Position numbers and translations under genes: made by a program. Shown one piece after another: positions 8,739 to 15,987 of a stretch of DNA of 64,000 nt (the first letter of the stretch is position 1; every line of letters begins with the position of its first letter). The stretch lies in NCBI GenBank assembly GCA_965199705.1, contig OZ241359.1, forward strand, positions 620,001 through 684,000, read 5' to 3'. This DNA is from Azophilus sp965199705. Lineage in GTDB: Bacteria > Pseudomonadota > Gammaproteobacteria > Pseudomonadales > Azotimanducaceae. The notes beneath the pieces are model-generated. The model saw only the letters and a program-made list of their open reading frames with translations, did not search any database and was not told the origin of the DNA.

Positions 8739-10138
8739 CGAGACTTCCGGTGCTCCATACCCGCTGGCGGTAACGAGTCTTCCTCGAACCCCCGCGCCAG
8801 GGCCAGCAAGGCATCCTCGAAGTCGGCAAGCGAGCGCAGATCAAGCCACAGGGCCTTTTTGTGTATGCGCCCGATCACGGGTTCGTCCAGGCGCCGTAGC
8901 TGTTGCTCCAGGTCGCGCACGGCGGCTGCCTGTGCATGGCGGATGACCAGTGCACGGCTTTCCAGCGCCTGATCCGGCAGCGCGCCGCTGCCGACCTGGG
9001 CTTGACTCGCGCAGACCTCAAGCGAATAACCGGGAAGCAGCGGTTGCAGATGATCGAGCAGGCGTTCTGCCTGTTGTTGCAGATGGTCGGGCGAGGCCAG
9101 CAACAGACGCATCAGCGGCAGGGCTTCGGGCAGGCCCTCGGCGTCCTCGTGCAATTTGAGCACCGCGTCGAGCAGGGCCAGCGTTACCCGATCCGGGCGC
9201 AACGCCCGTTTCAGCGGATTGGCGTTGAGTTGTTCGATCAGATCATGACGTCCGACGATCAAACCGGCCTGCACGCCGCCCAGGAGCTTGTCGCCACTGC
9301 AGGTCACCAGATCGGCGCCGGCATCCAGGGTTTGCCGCAGGGTCGGTTCGTGCGGCAGGCCAAAGCGTCCGAGATCCTTCAGGGCGCCGCTACCGAGATC
9401 CACGCACAAGGGCAGGCCTTCGGTTCTGGCGAGCTTGCCGAGCGCGCCGACGCCAACGCTCTCGGTAAATCCTGACACCGAGTAGTTGCTCGGATGCACT
9501 TTCAGCAGCAGGGCAGTTTGTGCCGCGACCGCGGCGTAATCGCGCAGGTGCGTGCGATTGGTCGTGCCCACTTCCAGCAGACGGCAGTTGGCGCGGCGCA
9601 TCAGTTCCGGCAGCCGAAAGCTGCCGCCGATTTCGATCAGTTCGCCACGAGACACGGCCACATCCTGGTCGAGCGCCAGGGTGTTGAGTACCAACAGGAG
9701 GGCCGCCGCATTGTTGTTGACTACAGTGGCCGCCTCGCCTCCGGAAAGGCGCATCAAACGCGCCGCCACCGCCTGATCGCGGTCGCCGCGCTTGCCTCGG
9801 CCAAGGTTGTATTCCAGATTCATCGCGCCACGCAGCAGGGGACGCACGGATTGCCAGAGGGCGTCGCCGAGCGGTGCGCGCCCGAGATTGGTGTGAATCA
9901 GGGTGCCGGTCATGTTGTGCACTGGTCGATAGCCGGCGTCGGCAAGCCGGGTTTCAAGACGTGCTGCGTAGCCGCTGGCTTCGCCCGCCCAAGCCGCGAC
10001 CTCGCCACTCTGTCGCAGCCCGCTCTGCATGCGTTGCAGGGCAGCCTTTACCGCGCCTCGGCCATGGCGAGCGATCCAGGGCGCGAGCTCGGGTGATTCG
10101 AGCAAGCGGTCGATGGCGGGCAGATAACGCAGGTCCAT
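8735..10138 (-). CDS. selA: L-seryl-tRNA(Sec) selenium transferase SelA
   Basis: A 467-residue PLP enzyme that converts seryl-tRNA(Sec) to selenocysteinyl-tRNA(Sec) using selenophosphate. The PLP lysine lies in CSGDKLLGGVQAG. Other family stretches are HNMTGTLIHTNLGRAPLG and LEVGTTNRTHLRDY. The open frame extends upstream to 10882, but that part lies antisense inside the Rieske gene and has no SelA character. MDLRYLPAIDRLLESPELA at ATG 10138 is the natural start. It is coupled to selB. It begins 47 bases after the Rieske oxygenase stop, so the two may share transcription. I see no selD or selC in the window. Confidence 0.95.
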   Translation of the reverse strand: MDLRYLPAIDRLLESPELAPWIARHGRGAVKAALQRMQSGLRQSGEVAAWAGEASGYAARLETRLADAGYRPVHNMTGTLIHTNLGRAPLGDALWQSVRPLLRGAMNLEYNLGRGKRGDRDQAVAARLMRLSGGEAATVVNNNAAALLLVLNTLALDQDVAVSRGELIEIGGSFRLPELMRRANCRLLEVGTTNRTHLRDYAAVAAQTALLLKVHPSNYSVSGFTESVGVGALGKLARTEGLPLCVDLGSGALKDLGRFGLPHEPTLRQTLDAGADLVTCSGDKLLGGVQAGLIVGRHDLIEQLNANPLKRALRPDRVTLALLDAVLKLHEDAEGLPEALPLMRLLLASPDHLQQQAERLLDHLQPLLPGYSLEVCASQAQVGSGALPDQALESRALVIRHAQAAAVRDLEQQLRRLDEPVIGRIHKKALWLDLRSLADFEDALLALARGFEEDSLPPAGMEHRKSR

Positions 10139-10185
10139 GGGCCGTCTCCACCCGTGGCGGCGTGCGGCAGCCGGCCCCAGGCCGG

Positions 10186-11571
10186 TCAGCCGGATGGCTG
10201 GCCGAGATATTCGTCCAGTGTCTTGTGAAAGCGCCGGATGCGTGCTTCCTGATAGTTGCCGAGCGTCGCGCCGGATTTCATGGAAGCCTGGATGCCCGCG
10301 TGCTGGCGCTTGAAGTTGTCCGTGTCCTGATCGAGAACAGGCGCGAGCCGGTTGGTCTCGAAGCCCGGCGCCGTGGTGTAGGAGTCGTCGATGCCGAGCT
10401 TGACTACGGCGGCCGGTTCCGGCCTTGGACCCTGCTCCGGCACCGGGTAGAGCAGCATGATCTCGTGAATGCAGCGATCTACCGTCAGGGGTCGGAAGCG
10501 GTAGATCAGGGGAATGGCAATGCCGGGAAAGAAGCAGGCGTTCGGAAAGAGGTGATATTCGATGGAATCCAGCATCTGGCTGTTGCTGACCCCGCTCAGA
10601 TCCACCTGCAAACGTTCTCCGAATTGTCGGCGCAGGATGTCTGCGTGCGCCTGACGGGCTTTCACGCCGGGCGGGAGCTCGCCGGAGTGACCAAATCCCT
10701 CGAACAGTTCTTGCTCCGACAGGGGCGAGTGATGGTGCGGGTTGCCGTTGGAAAGGAGTTGATAGAAGCGGGTGACGTGCCGGCCATAGATGTCGTATTG
10801 GGTGTTGGCCCAGCTGGAGAAGCGCAGCCCCTCCGGGTGTGTCGCCAGCACATGGAAGGCCTCCATAAATCCTTCCATGCACATCTTCCAGTTGCCGGGC
10901 AACTCCTTGTGCATGTGCAGGGCCACATAGCGATCGCCGAAATCCCAGGCGTCAAAGTGTTCGGGCAGCACTTCCAGGTGGTCCGAAAGCGGCCCGGCAT
11001 TGCGGTCGAGATTGATGAATACGAAACCGGCCCAGGTATCGCAGGGCACTTCGGTCAGGCGAAAGTTGTTCTCGTCTATGTGCGGAAAGTCCCAACGGCA
11101 GGGAATCTCTCGCAGCGAGCCGTCGAGATGCCAGGACATGCCGTGAAACGGGCAGCGCAGGAACTGCTTGCCACGGCCACTTGAACCGGCGTCGCAGAAC
11201 TGCATGCCACGGTGCGGGCAGGCGTTGACATAGGCGCGGATGCGCCGGGTTTCGTCGCGGATGACGATGACCGAGTAGGGCCCTATGTCGTAGACGTGGT
11301 AATCGCCCGGATTCGGCACATGTTCTTCGCGGCAGGCCCACTGCCAGACACGACTCCACATCTGCTCGATTTCAAGATCGAAGAAAGCCTGGGACTTGTA
11401 GCGCTCGTAGGGCAGGTCTGCGTCGCCCTCGAACTGATAGGTTGGTTCCGTGAGCAGCGGCGCCACACCGTCGGCTTCGCCACGCACCACCTCGGCGGGG
11501 CTCGGCCCCGGGCAACGCGCTGCGCCGGGCGCCAGGTCTGGATCGCTCGGTGCGTAGATATCGTAAGCCAT
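10186..11571 (-). CDS. Rieske non-heme iron oxygenase, alpha-subunit type
   Basis: A 461-residue ring-hydroxylating oxygenase alpha subunit. The Rieske [2Fe-2S] ligands are C118-P-H120 (ACPHRGMQFCD) and C140-PF-H143 (RCPFHGMSWHLDG). The mononuclear iron site is in EAFHVLATHPEG (H240, H245). ATG 11571 follows an AGGAGA ribosome site by about 7 bases. It is divergent from a SnoaL-like gene across a short operator region and is followed by selA. The substrate cannot be read from sequence; aromatic, quaternary-amine and steroid substrates are all possible. No dedicated reductase or ferredoxin gene is adjacent. Confidence 0.9.
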   Translation of the reverse strand: MAYDIYAPSDPDLAPGAARCPGPSPAEVVRGEADGVAPLLTEPTYQFEGDADLPYERYKSQAFFDLEIEQMWSRVWQWACREEHVPNPGDYHVYDIGPYSVIVIRDETRRIRAYVNACPHRGMQFCDAGSSGRGKQFLRCPFHGMSWHLDGSLREIPCRWDFPHIDENNFRLTEVPCDTWAGFVFINLDRNAGPLSDHLEVLPEHFDAWDFGDRYVALHMHKELPGNWKMCMEGFMEAFHVLATHPEGLRFSSWANTQYDIYGRHVTRFYQLLSNGNPHHHSPLSEQELFEGFGHSGELPPGVKARQAHADILRRQFGERLQVDLSGVSNSQMLDSIEYHLFPNACFFPGIAIPLIYRFRPLTVDRCIHEIMLLYPVPEQGPRPEPAAVVKLGIDDSYTTAPGFETNRLAPVLDQDTDNFKRQHAGIQASMKSGATLGNYQEARIRRFHKTLDEYLGQPSG

Positions 11572-11599
11572 GCGCTTCTCCTGGCAGGTTGCGCTTCCT

Positions 11600-11623
11600 G
11601 TCATTATGCACGTCATAATGCAC
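11600..11623. promoter_or_regulatory. Tandem and inverted repeat operator between Rieske and SnoaL genes
   Basis: Two adjacent 12-base units, GTCATTATGCAC (11600-11611) and GTCATAATGCAC (11612-11623), differ at one base. The same bases contain a perfect 7-base inverted repeat, CATTATG-CACGT-CATAATG (11602-11620). The site lies 28 bases upstream of the Rieske ATG and 40 bases upstream of the SnoaL ATG. A dimeric regulator binding here could control both genes. No regulator gene is adjacent. Confidence 0.6.
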
Positions 11624-11663
11624 GACAGTCACCATCACGCATTGTTGCGGAGGAAGGGAACCG

Positions 11664-12185
11664 ATGACAACCGGACATGTGCCCAGTCTGGCGGAAGTCG
11701 CCGACAGGCTGGCGATTCAGGAGGTGTTGGCGCACCACAGCCGGGGCGTGGACCGGGCCTGCGAGGCGACCCTGAAGGCCGCCTATTGGCCGGATGCGGA
11801 AGTGGCCTACGGCGGCTTCAACGGCCCGGCGCACCAGTTTTGCGAGACGCTGCCCGGCGCCATTCGGCGCTATGCCCGCACCCAGCACTGCATCAGCAAC
11901 ATCGCCATCGATCTGCGTGGCAATGAAGCTCGGGTGGAAACCTATGTCACCGCCTATCACTATCTGGCCTCCGAATCAGGCGATACGGAGATGACCTACC
12001 TGGGACGCTATCTGGACCGGATGGAGAAGCGAGGCGACGTGTGGAAGATCAGTTTCCGCCAGGTGGTGATGGACTGGAATCAGAATGTGGCCGCGACTGC
12101 GGTTTTTGAAGGCCCGCCCTTTGACGGCCTGGCGCGTGGCGCACGGGCGCCGGACGACCCGCTCTATCAGCACCTGGCCGGGTGA
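11664..12185 (+). CDS. SnoaL/NTF2-like fold protein (nuclear transport factor 2-like)
   Basis: A 173-residue protein whose N-terminus (VADRLAIQEVLAHHSRGVDR) and spacing fit the SnoaL_4 group, which includes small dehydratases, isomerases and beta-subunit-like partners of Rieske oxygenases. It has no signal peptide. A GGAGGAAGGG ribosome site precedes the ATG. Head-to-head placement with the Rieske gene suggests work on the same substrate, as a partner subunit or the next step; this is inference. Its last 137 bases overlap the C-terminal coding of the convergent PpiC-like gene. Confidence 0.8.
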   Translation: MTTGHVPSLAEVADRLAIQEVLAHHSRGVDRACEATLKAAYWPDAEVAYGGFNGPAHQFCETLPGAIRRYARTQHCISNIAIDLRGNEARVETYVTAYHYLASESGDTEMTYLGRYLDRMEKRGDVWKISFRQVVMDWNQNVAATAVFEGPPFDGLARGARAPDDPLYQHLAG

Positions 12186-13065
12186 GATCGACGGTGACCG
12201 CATAGCGCGCCAGAATCTCCGCAACGGCCGATTCGGTTTGAGTCTGGATCCGGCGCCGGCGGGCATCGGCGGTAACCATTGGCAGCACCTCGGCGAGTTC
12301 CGGGGTGCGGGCCTCGCGTTTGCCGGTCATCAGCACCAGATGGTGGCCGTGATCCGAGCGCAGTGGCCCCTGCCAGCGTTGCCGGTCTGCCGGGCGCGCC
12401 AGCAGTTCGCGGGCGAAAGCAGCGCCGAAGTGACTTTCGACGACTGCGACATCCTGCTCGACGTAATTGACTCGATACAGAAACCGATCCCCGTGCTGCG
12501 ACGCGTCGGCAAAGGACGTCGATGCGCGATTGAGTTCTGCCAGGGCAGCGCGGGCATGAGATTCGGCCTTGTCCGGGCCATGTCGTTGCGGGTTGAAATA
12601 CACATGCGTGAATGTCAGCGTCGCGGGTTCGGCATAGTCGGTTCGGTGCGCCTGGTAGTGCCGGGCGACCGCATCCGGGCTGGGTGACGCCACCGCAGCA
12701 GCGCCTTCGATGATAAAGGTCATCTTCTGCACCAACCGCTGACGGATGACGTAGTCTGACTCTCCTAGCCCAAGCGCGAGTGCCTCCCGGTAGAGCGCCT
12801 CTTCGCGCACATAGTCCGCCACCAGGCGATCAACTTCAGTATCCGGCGCCCGTTCCAACCAGGCTGTGGCGGCTCGGCTGTCGGACAAGCGCGCACGATG
12901 CTGCACGAACCAGCCGAGGGTGCGATCATCAACCCGGATGTGACGGCTGTCTTCGCCCTCGACCAGGCGCTCGCGCCCGTAGTCCAGTGCGAACAGCATG
13001 GCGCCGATCAGCAAAAAGAGCAGCAGCGGTGATTTCAGATGCCTGTACCGAGAAGCCTGCGCCAC
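12049..13065 (-). CDS. Membrane-anchored PpiC-type peptidyl-prolyl isomerase, aberrant C-terminus
   Basis: The 338-residue product has one N-terminal membrane segment (LLLFLLIGAMLFALDYG) and a SurA/PpiC-like periplasmic body. The rotamase-like part includes WQGPLRSDHGHHLVLMTG. The family-like sequence ends at VTVDL, whose last codon lies at 12184-12186. The next 44 residues are a low-complexity R/P/S-rich tail encoded antisense to the SnoaL 3' end. I infer loss of an original stop. The only plausible start is GTG 13065, without a clear ribosome site, and it lies inside a degenerate copy of the palindromic intergenic repeat. Periplasmic folding role inferred. Confidence 0.7.
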   Translation of the reverse strand: MAQASRYRHLKSPLLLFLLIGAMLFALDYGRERLVEGEDSRHIRVDDRTLGWFVQHRARLSDSRAATAWLERAPDTEVDRLVADYVREEALYREALALGLGESDYVIRQRLVQKMTFIIEGAAAVASPSPDAVARHYQAHRTDYAEPATLTFTHVYFNPQRHGPDKAESHARAALAELNRASTSFADASQHGDRFLYRVNYVEQDVAVVESHFGAAFARELLARPADRQRWQGPLRSDHGHHLVLMTGKREARTPELAEVLPMVTADARRRRIQTQTESAVAEILARYAVTVDLTRPGADRAGRPAPVRHAPGRQRAGLQKPQSRPHSDSSPSPPGGN

Positions 13066-13170
13066 AGGAAGTCACGATAGCGAAAGTTCGATATCGCCGC
13101 GTATTTCGGGGCGCTCTTGAGGCGAATGTGGGCATCATAAGGCAATTGCGGCGAGCGCCTGGTTGACCCC
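13051..13170. repeat. Palindromic intergenic repeat, degenerate copy C
   Basis: The stretch from 13051 (AGAAGCCTGCGCCACAGGAA) aligns with the repeat copies at 13628 and 61712. It continues into the internal part of the long copy: GCGAAAGTTCGATATCGCCG corresponds to the segment read leftward from about 61847. Similarity fades toward 13170. It lies between divergently transcribed genes and contains the GTG start used for the PpiC-like gene. The right boundary is approximate. Confidence 0.55.
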
Positions 13171-13220
13171 CGCGCCAGGCGGCAGGCAGGATAGGCGCAT
13201 CATGGCGTCAGGGGCGGGCG

Positions 13221-13646
13221 ATGATTGGCGATAATCCAGATTGGGACGCTTTCCTGCGCGCTCACAGATGGGCAGTGTTGACCAGCCTGCGTGCTTCCGG
13301 GGCGCCGGTCAGTTCGGTGGTGGCCTATGCCGTGGATGGCGATGCGCTGGTGGTCAGCACGCCCGGCGCCACCTTCAAACGCGCTTCCATCGCCCGCGAT
13401 GGCCGCGTGACACTTTGCGCCTTCAGTAATCAGGAGCCGTTCAATTTTGTTTCGGTATCCGGCCAGTGCCGCGTTGAGACCAACGATCTGATTCGTCGTA
13501 CCCGGCTGGTGTTCCGCGCCATCGAAGGCACGGGTTATAGCGAACCGGCGGATCTTGCCGGCTGGCTGAAGGCGCAGCAGCGAGTGATCCTGAACCTCGA
13601 CGCGGAGCGGGTTTATGGGGTGATTCGCCAGGAGCCTGCGCCGTAG
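13221..13646 (+). CDS. PPOX-class flavin/deazaflavin-dependent oxidoreductase
   Basis: A 141-residue split-barrel protein of the pyridoxamine 5'-phosphate oxidase-like superfamily. Family-like stretches are WAVLTSLRASGAPVSSVVAY near the start and GRVTLCAFSNQEPFNFVSVSG in the middle, the pattern seen in small F420/FMN-binding reductases. The N-terminus is soluble. A purine-rich ribosome site (AGGGGCGGG) precedes ATG 13221. The last residues (QEPAP) and the TAG stop are encoded by the left arm of repeat copy A, so the gene's 3' end was set by the repeat. The substrate cannot be predicted. Confidence 0.8.
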   Translation: MIGDNPDWDAFLRAHRWAVLTSLRASGAPVSSVVAYAVDGDALVVSTPGATFKRASIARDGRVTLCAFSNQEPFNFVSVSGQCRVETNDLIRRTRLVFRAIEGTGYSEPADLAGWLKAQQRVILNLDAERVYGVIRQEPAP

Positions 13647-13699
13647 GAAGTCGCAAAAGCGGATTTGCAGCCGTGAATTCCTGCGGCGCAGGCTCCTGG
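13628..13699. repeat. Palindromic intergenic repeat, short copy A
   Basis: A 72-base element with 22-base arms (13628-13649 and 13678-13699) matching as an inverted repeat at 21 of 22 positions; the left arm starts CCAGGAGCCTGCGCCG. It lies between two convergent genes and would fold into a strong hairpin in either transcript, so it may act as a two-way terminator. Its reverse complement is identical to the two flanking portions of copy B at 61712-61878. Confidence 0.85.
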
Positions 13700-13718
13700 C
13701 CGTATCCGACTCGGCCTC

Positions 13719-14855
13719 TCAGTCCTCCAAAAAACCGCCGAGCCGCTCGGCGGCGTCGGCAAAGTCCTGCATGAACTCGAATACCACGCTGCGGGTGGAT
13801 AGCGCATCGTTCATCAAGCCGACGCCCTGACCGACCCAGTAGGTCGCCAGCCTTTGCGCGGCCGGGTCGCCGCCGGCTGCGAGCTTGTCAATGCGGCGCA
13901 GCGCCGGCTCGCTCACCAGCCCTTGCAGTGGCATGGGCAGTGGTTCCGGCGCCGCTTCATCCTGCCAGGCGTCAGTCCAGGGCGAGCGCAACTGGCGTGT
14001 GTACTTGCCGGTTCGGCTGCGCGAGCGCACGGTTTGTCGCGAATTTGCCAGCAACATCTTCTCTTTCACTGCCGGGTTGGTTTCCGCTTCCGCCGTGGTC
14101 AACCAGACCGAACCCGTCCAGGCGCCGGCTGCGCCCATGGCCATGCAGGCCGCCATCTGCCGACCGGTGACGATACCGCCCGCCGCCAGCACCGGTATGT
14201 CGCCATACGGCTTGACGGCTTCCAGCACCTCCGGCACCAGCACCAGCGTCGAGACCTCTCCGCAGTGGCCACCTGCCTCTGTGCCAGCCACCACCAGCAG
14301 ATCGACGCCGGCTTCGGCATGCTTGACGGCATGTTCGCGGGCGCCGACCAGAGCGCCTACAGGCACCTTCGCCTGGCTGGCGCGTTTGCGCATGGACGGC
14401 GGTGGAACGCCCAGGGCGTTGACGATGAGCCGAATCGGGTGGTCGAAGGCGGCCTCAAGCACTCGGTCGGCGCCGGATTCGCGCAGGTTGTCGCCATAGC
14501 CTTCGCGAATCTGCCCGTCCCAAAGGCCGCCGGCCTGGACTCCGTTCTCCGCGAGTATCCGTTCCACATAGGCCTTGTGTTCCGGCGGGATGCGGGCTTC
14601 CACTTCTGCCTGGGCCAGCGCTGCCTCCTTGGCGTCCATGCTGGCGGGCACGATGATGTCCACGCCATAGGGTGCCCCATTCACCTCGCGATCAATCCAG
14701 TCGAGTTCGATGTTCAGCGATTCTGGTGTATGGCCGGCGCCGCCGAGCACGCCGAAACCGCCTGCCTTGCTGACTTCGGCGACGACGTCCCGGCAGTGGC
14801 TGAAGGCGAAGAGCGGAAATTCGATGCCAAGCATCTGGCAGAGTCTGGATTTCAT
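13719..14855 (-). CDS. Nitronate monooxygenase family protein (NPD type)
   Basis: A 378-residue FMN TIM-barrel enzyme of the 2-nitropropane dioxygenase/nitronate monooxygenase family. It starts with MLGIEFPLFAFSHCRDVVAE. It carries the typical AGTEAGGHCGEVSTLVLVPE segment (about residues 190-209) with the flavin-binding GGHCG, and PVLAAGGIVTGRQMAACMAMG. It oxidises nitronates or related carbon acids to carbonyl products. It begins 61 bases after the partner gene of the UGSC selenoprotein, in the same direction, and is probably the third gene of that operon. Its exact substrate is unknown. Confidence 0.88.
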   Translation of the reverse strand: MKSRLCQMLGIEFPLFAFSHCRDVVAEVSKAGGFGVLGGAGHTPESLNIELDWIDREVNGAPYGVDIIVPASMDAKEAALAQAEVEARIPPEHKAYVERILAENGVQAGGLWDGQIREGYGDNLRESGADRVLEAAFDHPIRLIVNALGVPPPSMRKRASQAKVPVGALVGAREHAVKHAEAGVDLLVVAGTEAGGHCGEVSTLVLVPEVLEAVKPYGDIPVLAAGGIVTGRQMAACMAMGAAGAWTGSVWLTTAEAETNPAVKEKMLLANSRQTVRSRSRTGKYTRQLRSPWTDAWQDEAAPEPLPMPLQGLVSEPALRRIDKLAAGGDPAAQRLATYWVGQGVGLMNDALSTRSVVFEFMQDFADAAERLGGFLED

Positions 14856-14916
14856 GATGAGTCGGTCCTGTTCATGGGCAGGCGTTCAAGGCGTGAGTGC
14901 GAGCGACCCGCCTGCT

Positions 14917-15987
14917 TCACGGCAGCTCGCAGTATTGATCTGTCGTCACAGCCCGGCTGACTGCGCGGTTGCGGTGCGGCCCGCCACACCAGCTGGGCAT
15001 CACCATCGAGTAGAGGCCATTGCCGCCGGCGACCAGAATCAGGATGTCCTCGGCGCTGGCGAAGCAATGTCGGTGGCGGTCGTCCCCCTCGTTCGGGCGT
15101 CGGGCGGCAAAGGCCGGCGCATAGCGTTGCAGCGCATCAATCGGATGCTGGCAGCGATCATGCAGGCCAGCGGCAATGTCTGCTCGGCCCAGGCCGTGCT
15201 GAGCGAACAGGGCCGCGTGCTCCGGATTCAACACCGCCACCCCGACACCGCCGGTCAGCACGGCATTGTTGCTGCCGAGCCGCGACAGGGCGGCTGCCAG
15301 GCCATCCAGCAGAAGTTCAGGTTGATCAGCGCTGTCGCGGTCCCCGCTGAACAGCACCGAGTGTGGCGCTTCCGCGCCGACGACGGTCACCACACTGTCG
15401 TCCGGCTCGAATCCGAGGCTTGTGTGCAAGGCGGGGAAGGGGCTGGCTTCCTCGTCTTCAGCCAGGCAGTAGGTGAACTTGCCGGGATGGCCGGTGAGCG
15501 CCATATCCGATACGCCGGGCCTCGCGCCGCCTATGTTGATCATGGTCAGGCGCAGGGCGCGGCCGATGCTGGCGTTGGCTCGATGGCCGGGGCCGAGTGC
15601 GCCGAACCCCGAAGCCAGCGGGCCATGACTCAGGCGCGCTGGACCATTGACGATCACCAGAGGCGCCGTGCAATGGGTGGTGGACTGCATTTCGGTGAGA
15701 TCGAAGCTGGGGTCGAGAATGGCCTGTACTGCGGCAACGAGAATCGGCATGTGGTCCGGCAGGCAGCCGGCCATCACCGCAGCGATTGCGACCTTTTCGA
15801 TGTTGGCGATGCCCTGTCCCGGCCCCATCTCTCCGAGCGCCAGGTCTCGGTCCAGGCCGCTTGCCAGCACCATCCGGGCCACTCGCGCCTCGGTGGGAAT
15901 CACCACCGGCAGGCCATCCGTGCAGTCCAGTGCATGCAGCTGCTCCAGGGCCGCGGCTTCATCCTGAGCCGAGAGCATCTGGCTCAC
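14917..15987 (-). CDS. Unrecognised partner protein of the UGSC selenoprotein
   Basis: A 356-residue soluble protein I cannot assign to a named family. Conserved-looking features are LDCTDGLPVVIPTEARVARM near the start, TEMQSTTHCTAPLVIVNGPA with a cysteine at about residue 106, and LTGHPGKFTYCLAEDEE. There is no signal peptide. Its GTG start at 15987 overlaps the selenoprotein stop as GTGA; an ATG lies three codons in (15978). This coupling implies the two work together, perhaps as subunits of one redox or reductase enzyme. The cysteines could pair with the UxxC motif of the selenoprotein. That role is inference. Confidence 0.75.
   Translation of the reverse strand: MSQMLSAQDEAAALEQLHALDCTDGLPVVIPTEARVARMVLASGLDRDLALGEMGPGQGIANIEKVAIAAVMAGCLPDHMPILVAAVQAILDPSFDLTEMQSTTHCTAPLVIVNGPARLSHGPLASGFGALGPGHRANASIGRALRLTMINIGGARPGVSDMALTGHPGKFTYCLAEDEEASPFPALHTSLGFEPDDSVVTVVGAEAPHSVLFSGDRDSADQPELLLDGLAAALSRLGSNNAVLTGGVGVAVLNPEHAALFAQHGLGRADIAAGLHDRCQHPIDALQRYAPAFAARRPNEGDDRHRHCFASAEDILILVAGGNGLYSMVMPSWCGGPHRNRAVSRAVTTDQYCELP

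Noticed and set aside
7416..8972. Long plus-strand frame (over 500 codons) opposite selB
   Set aside because: Shadow of selB in GC-rich DNA; the product has no recognisable fold and the sense gene is certain.
8735..10882. SelA reading frame extended to 715 codons
   Set aside because: The first 248 codons lie antisense inside the Rieske oxygenase gene and show no SelA or other family character; MDLRYLPAIDRLLESPELA at 10138 is the family start.
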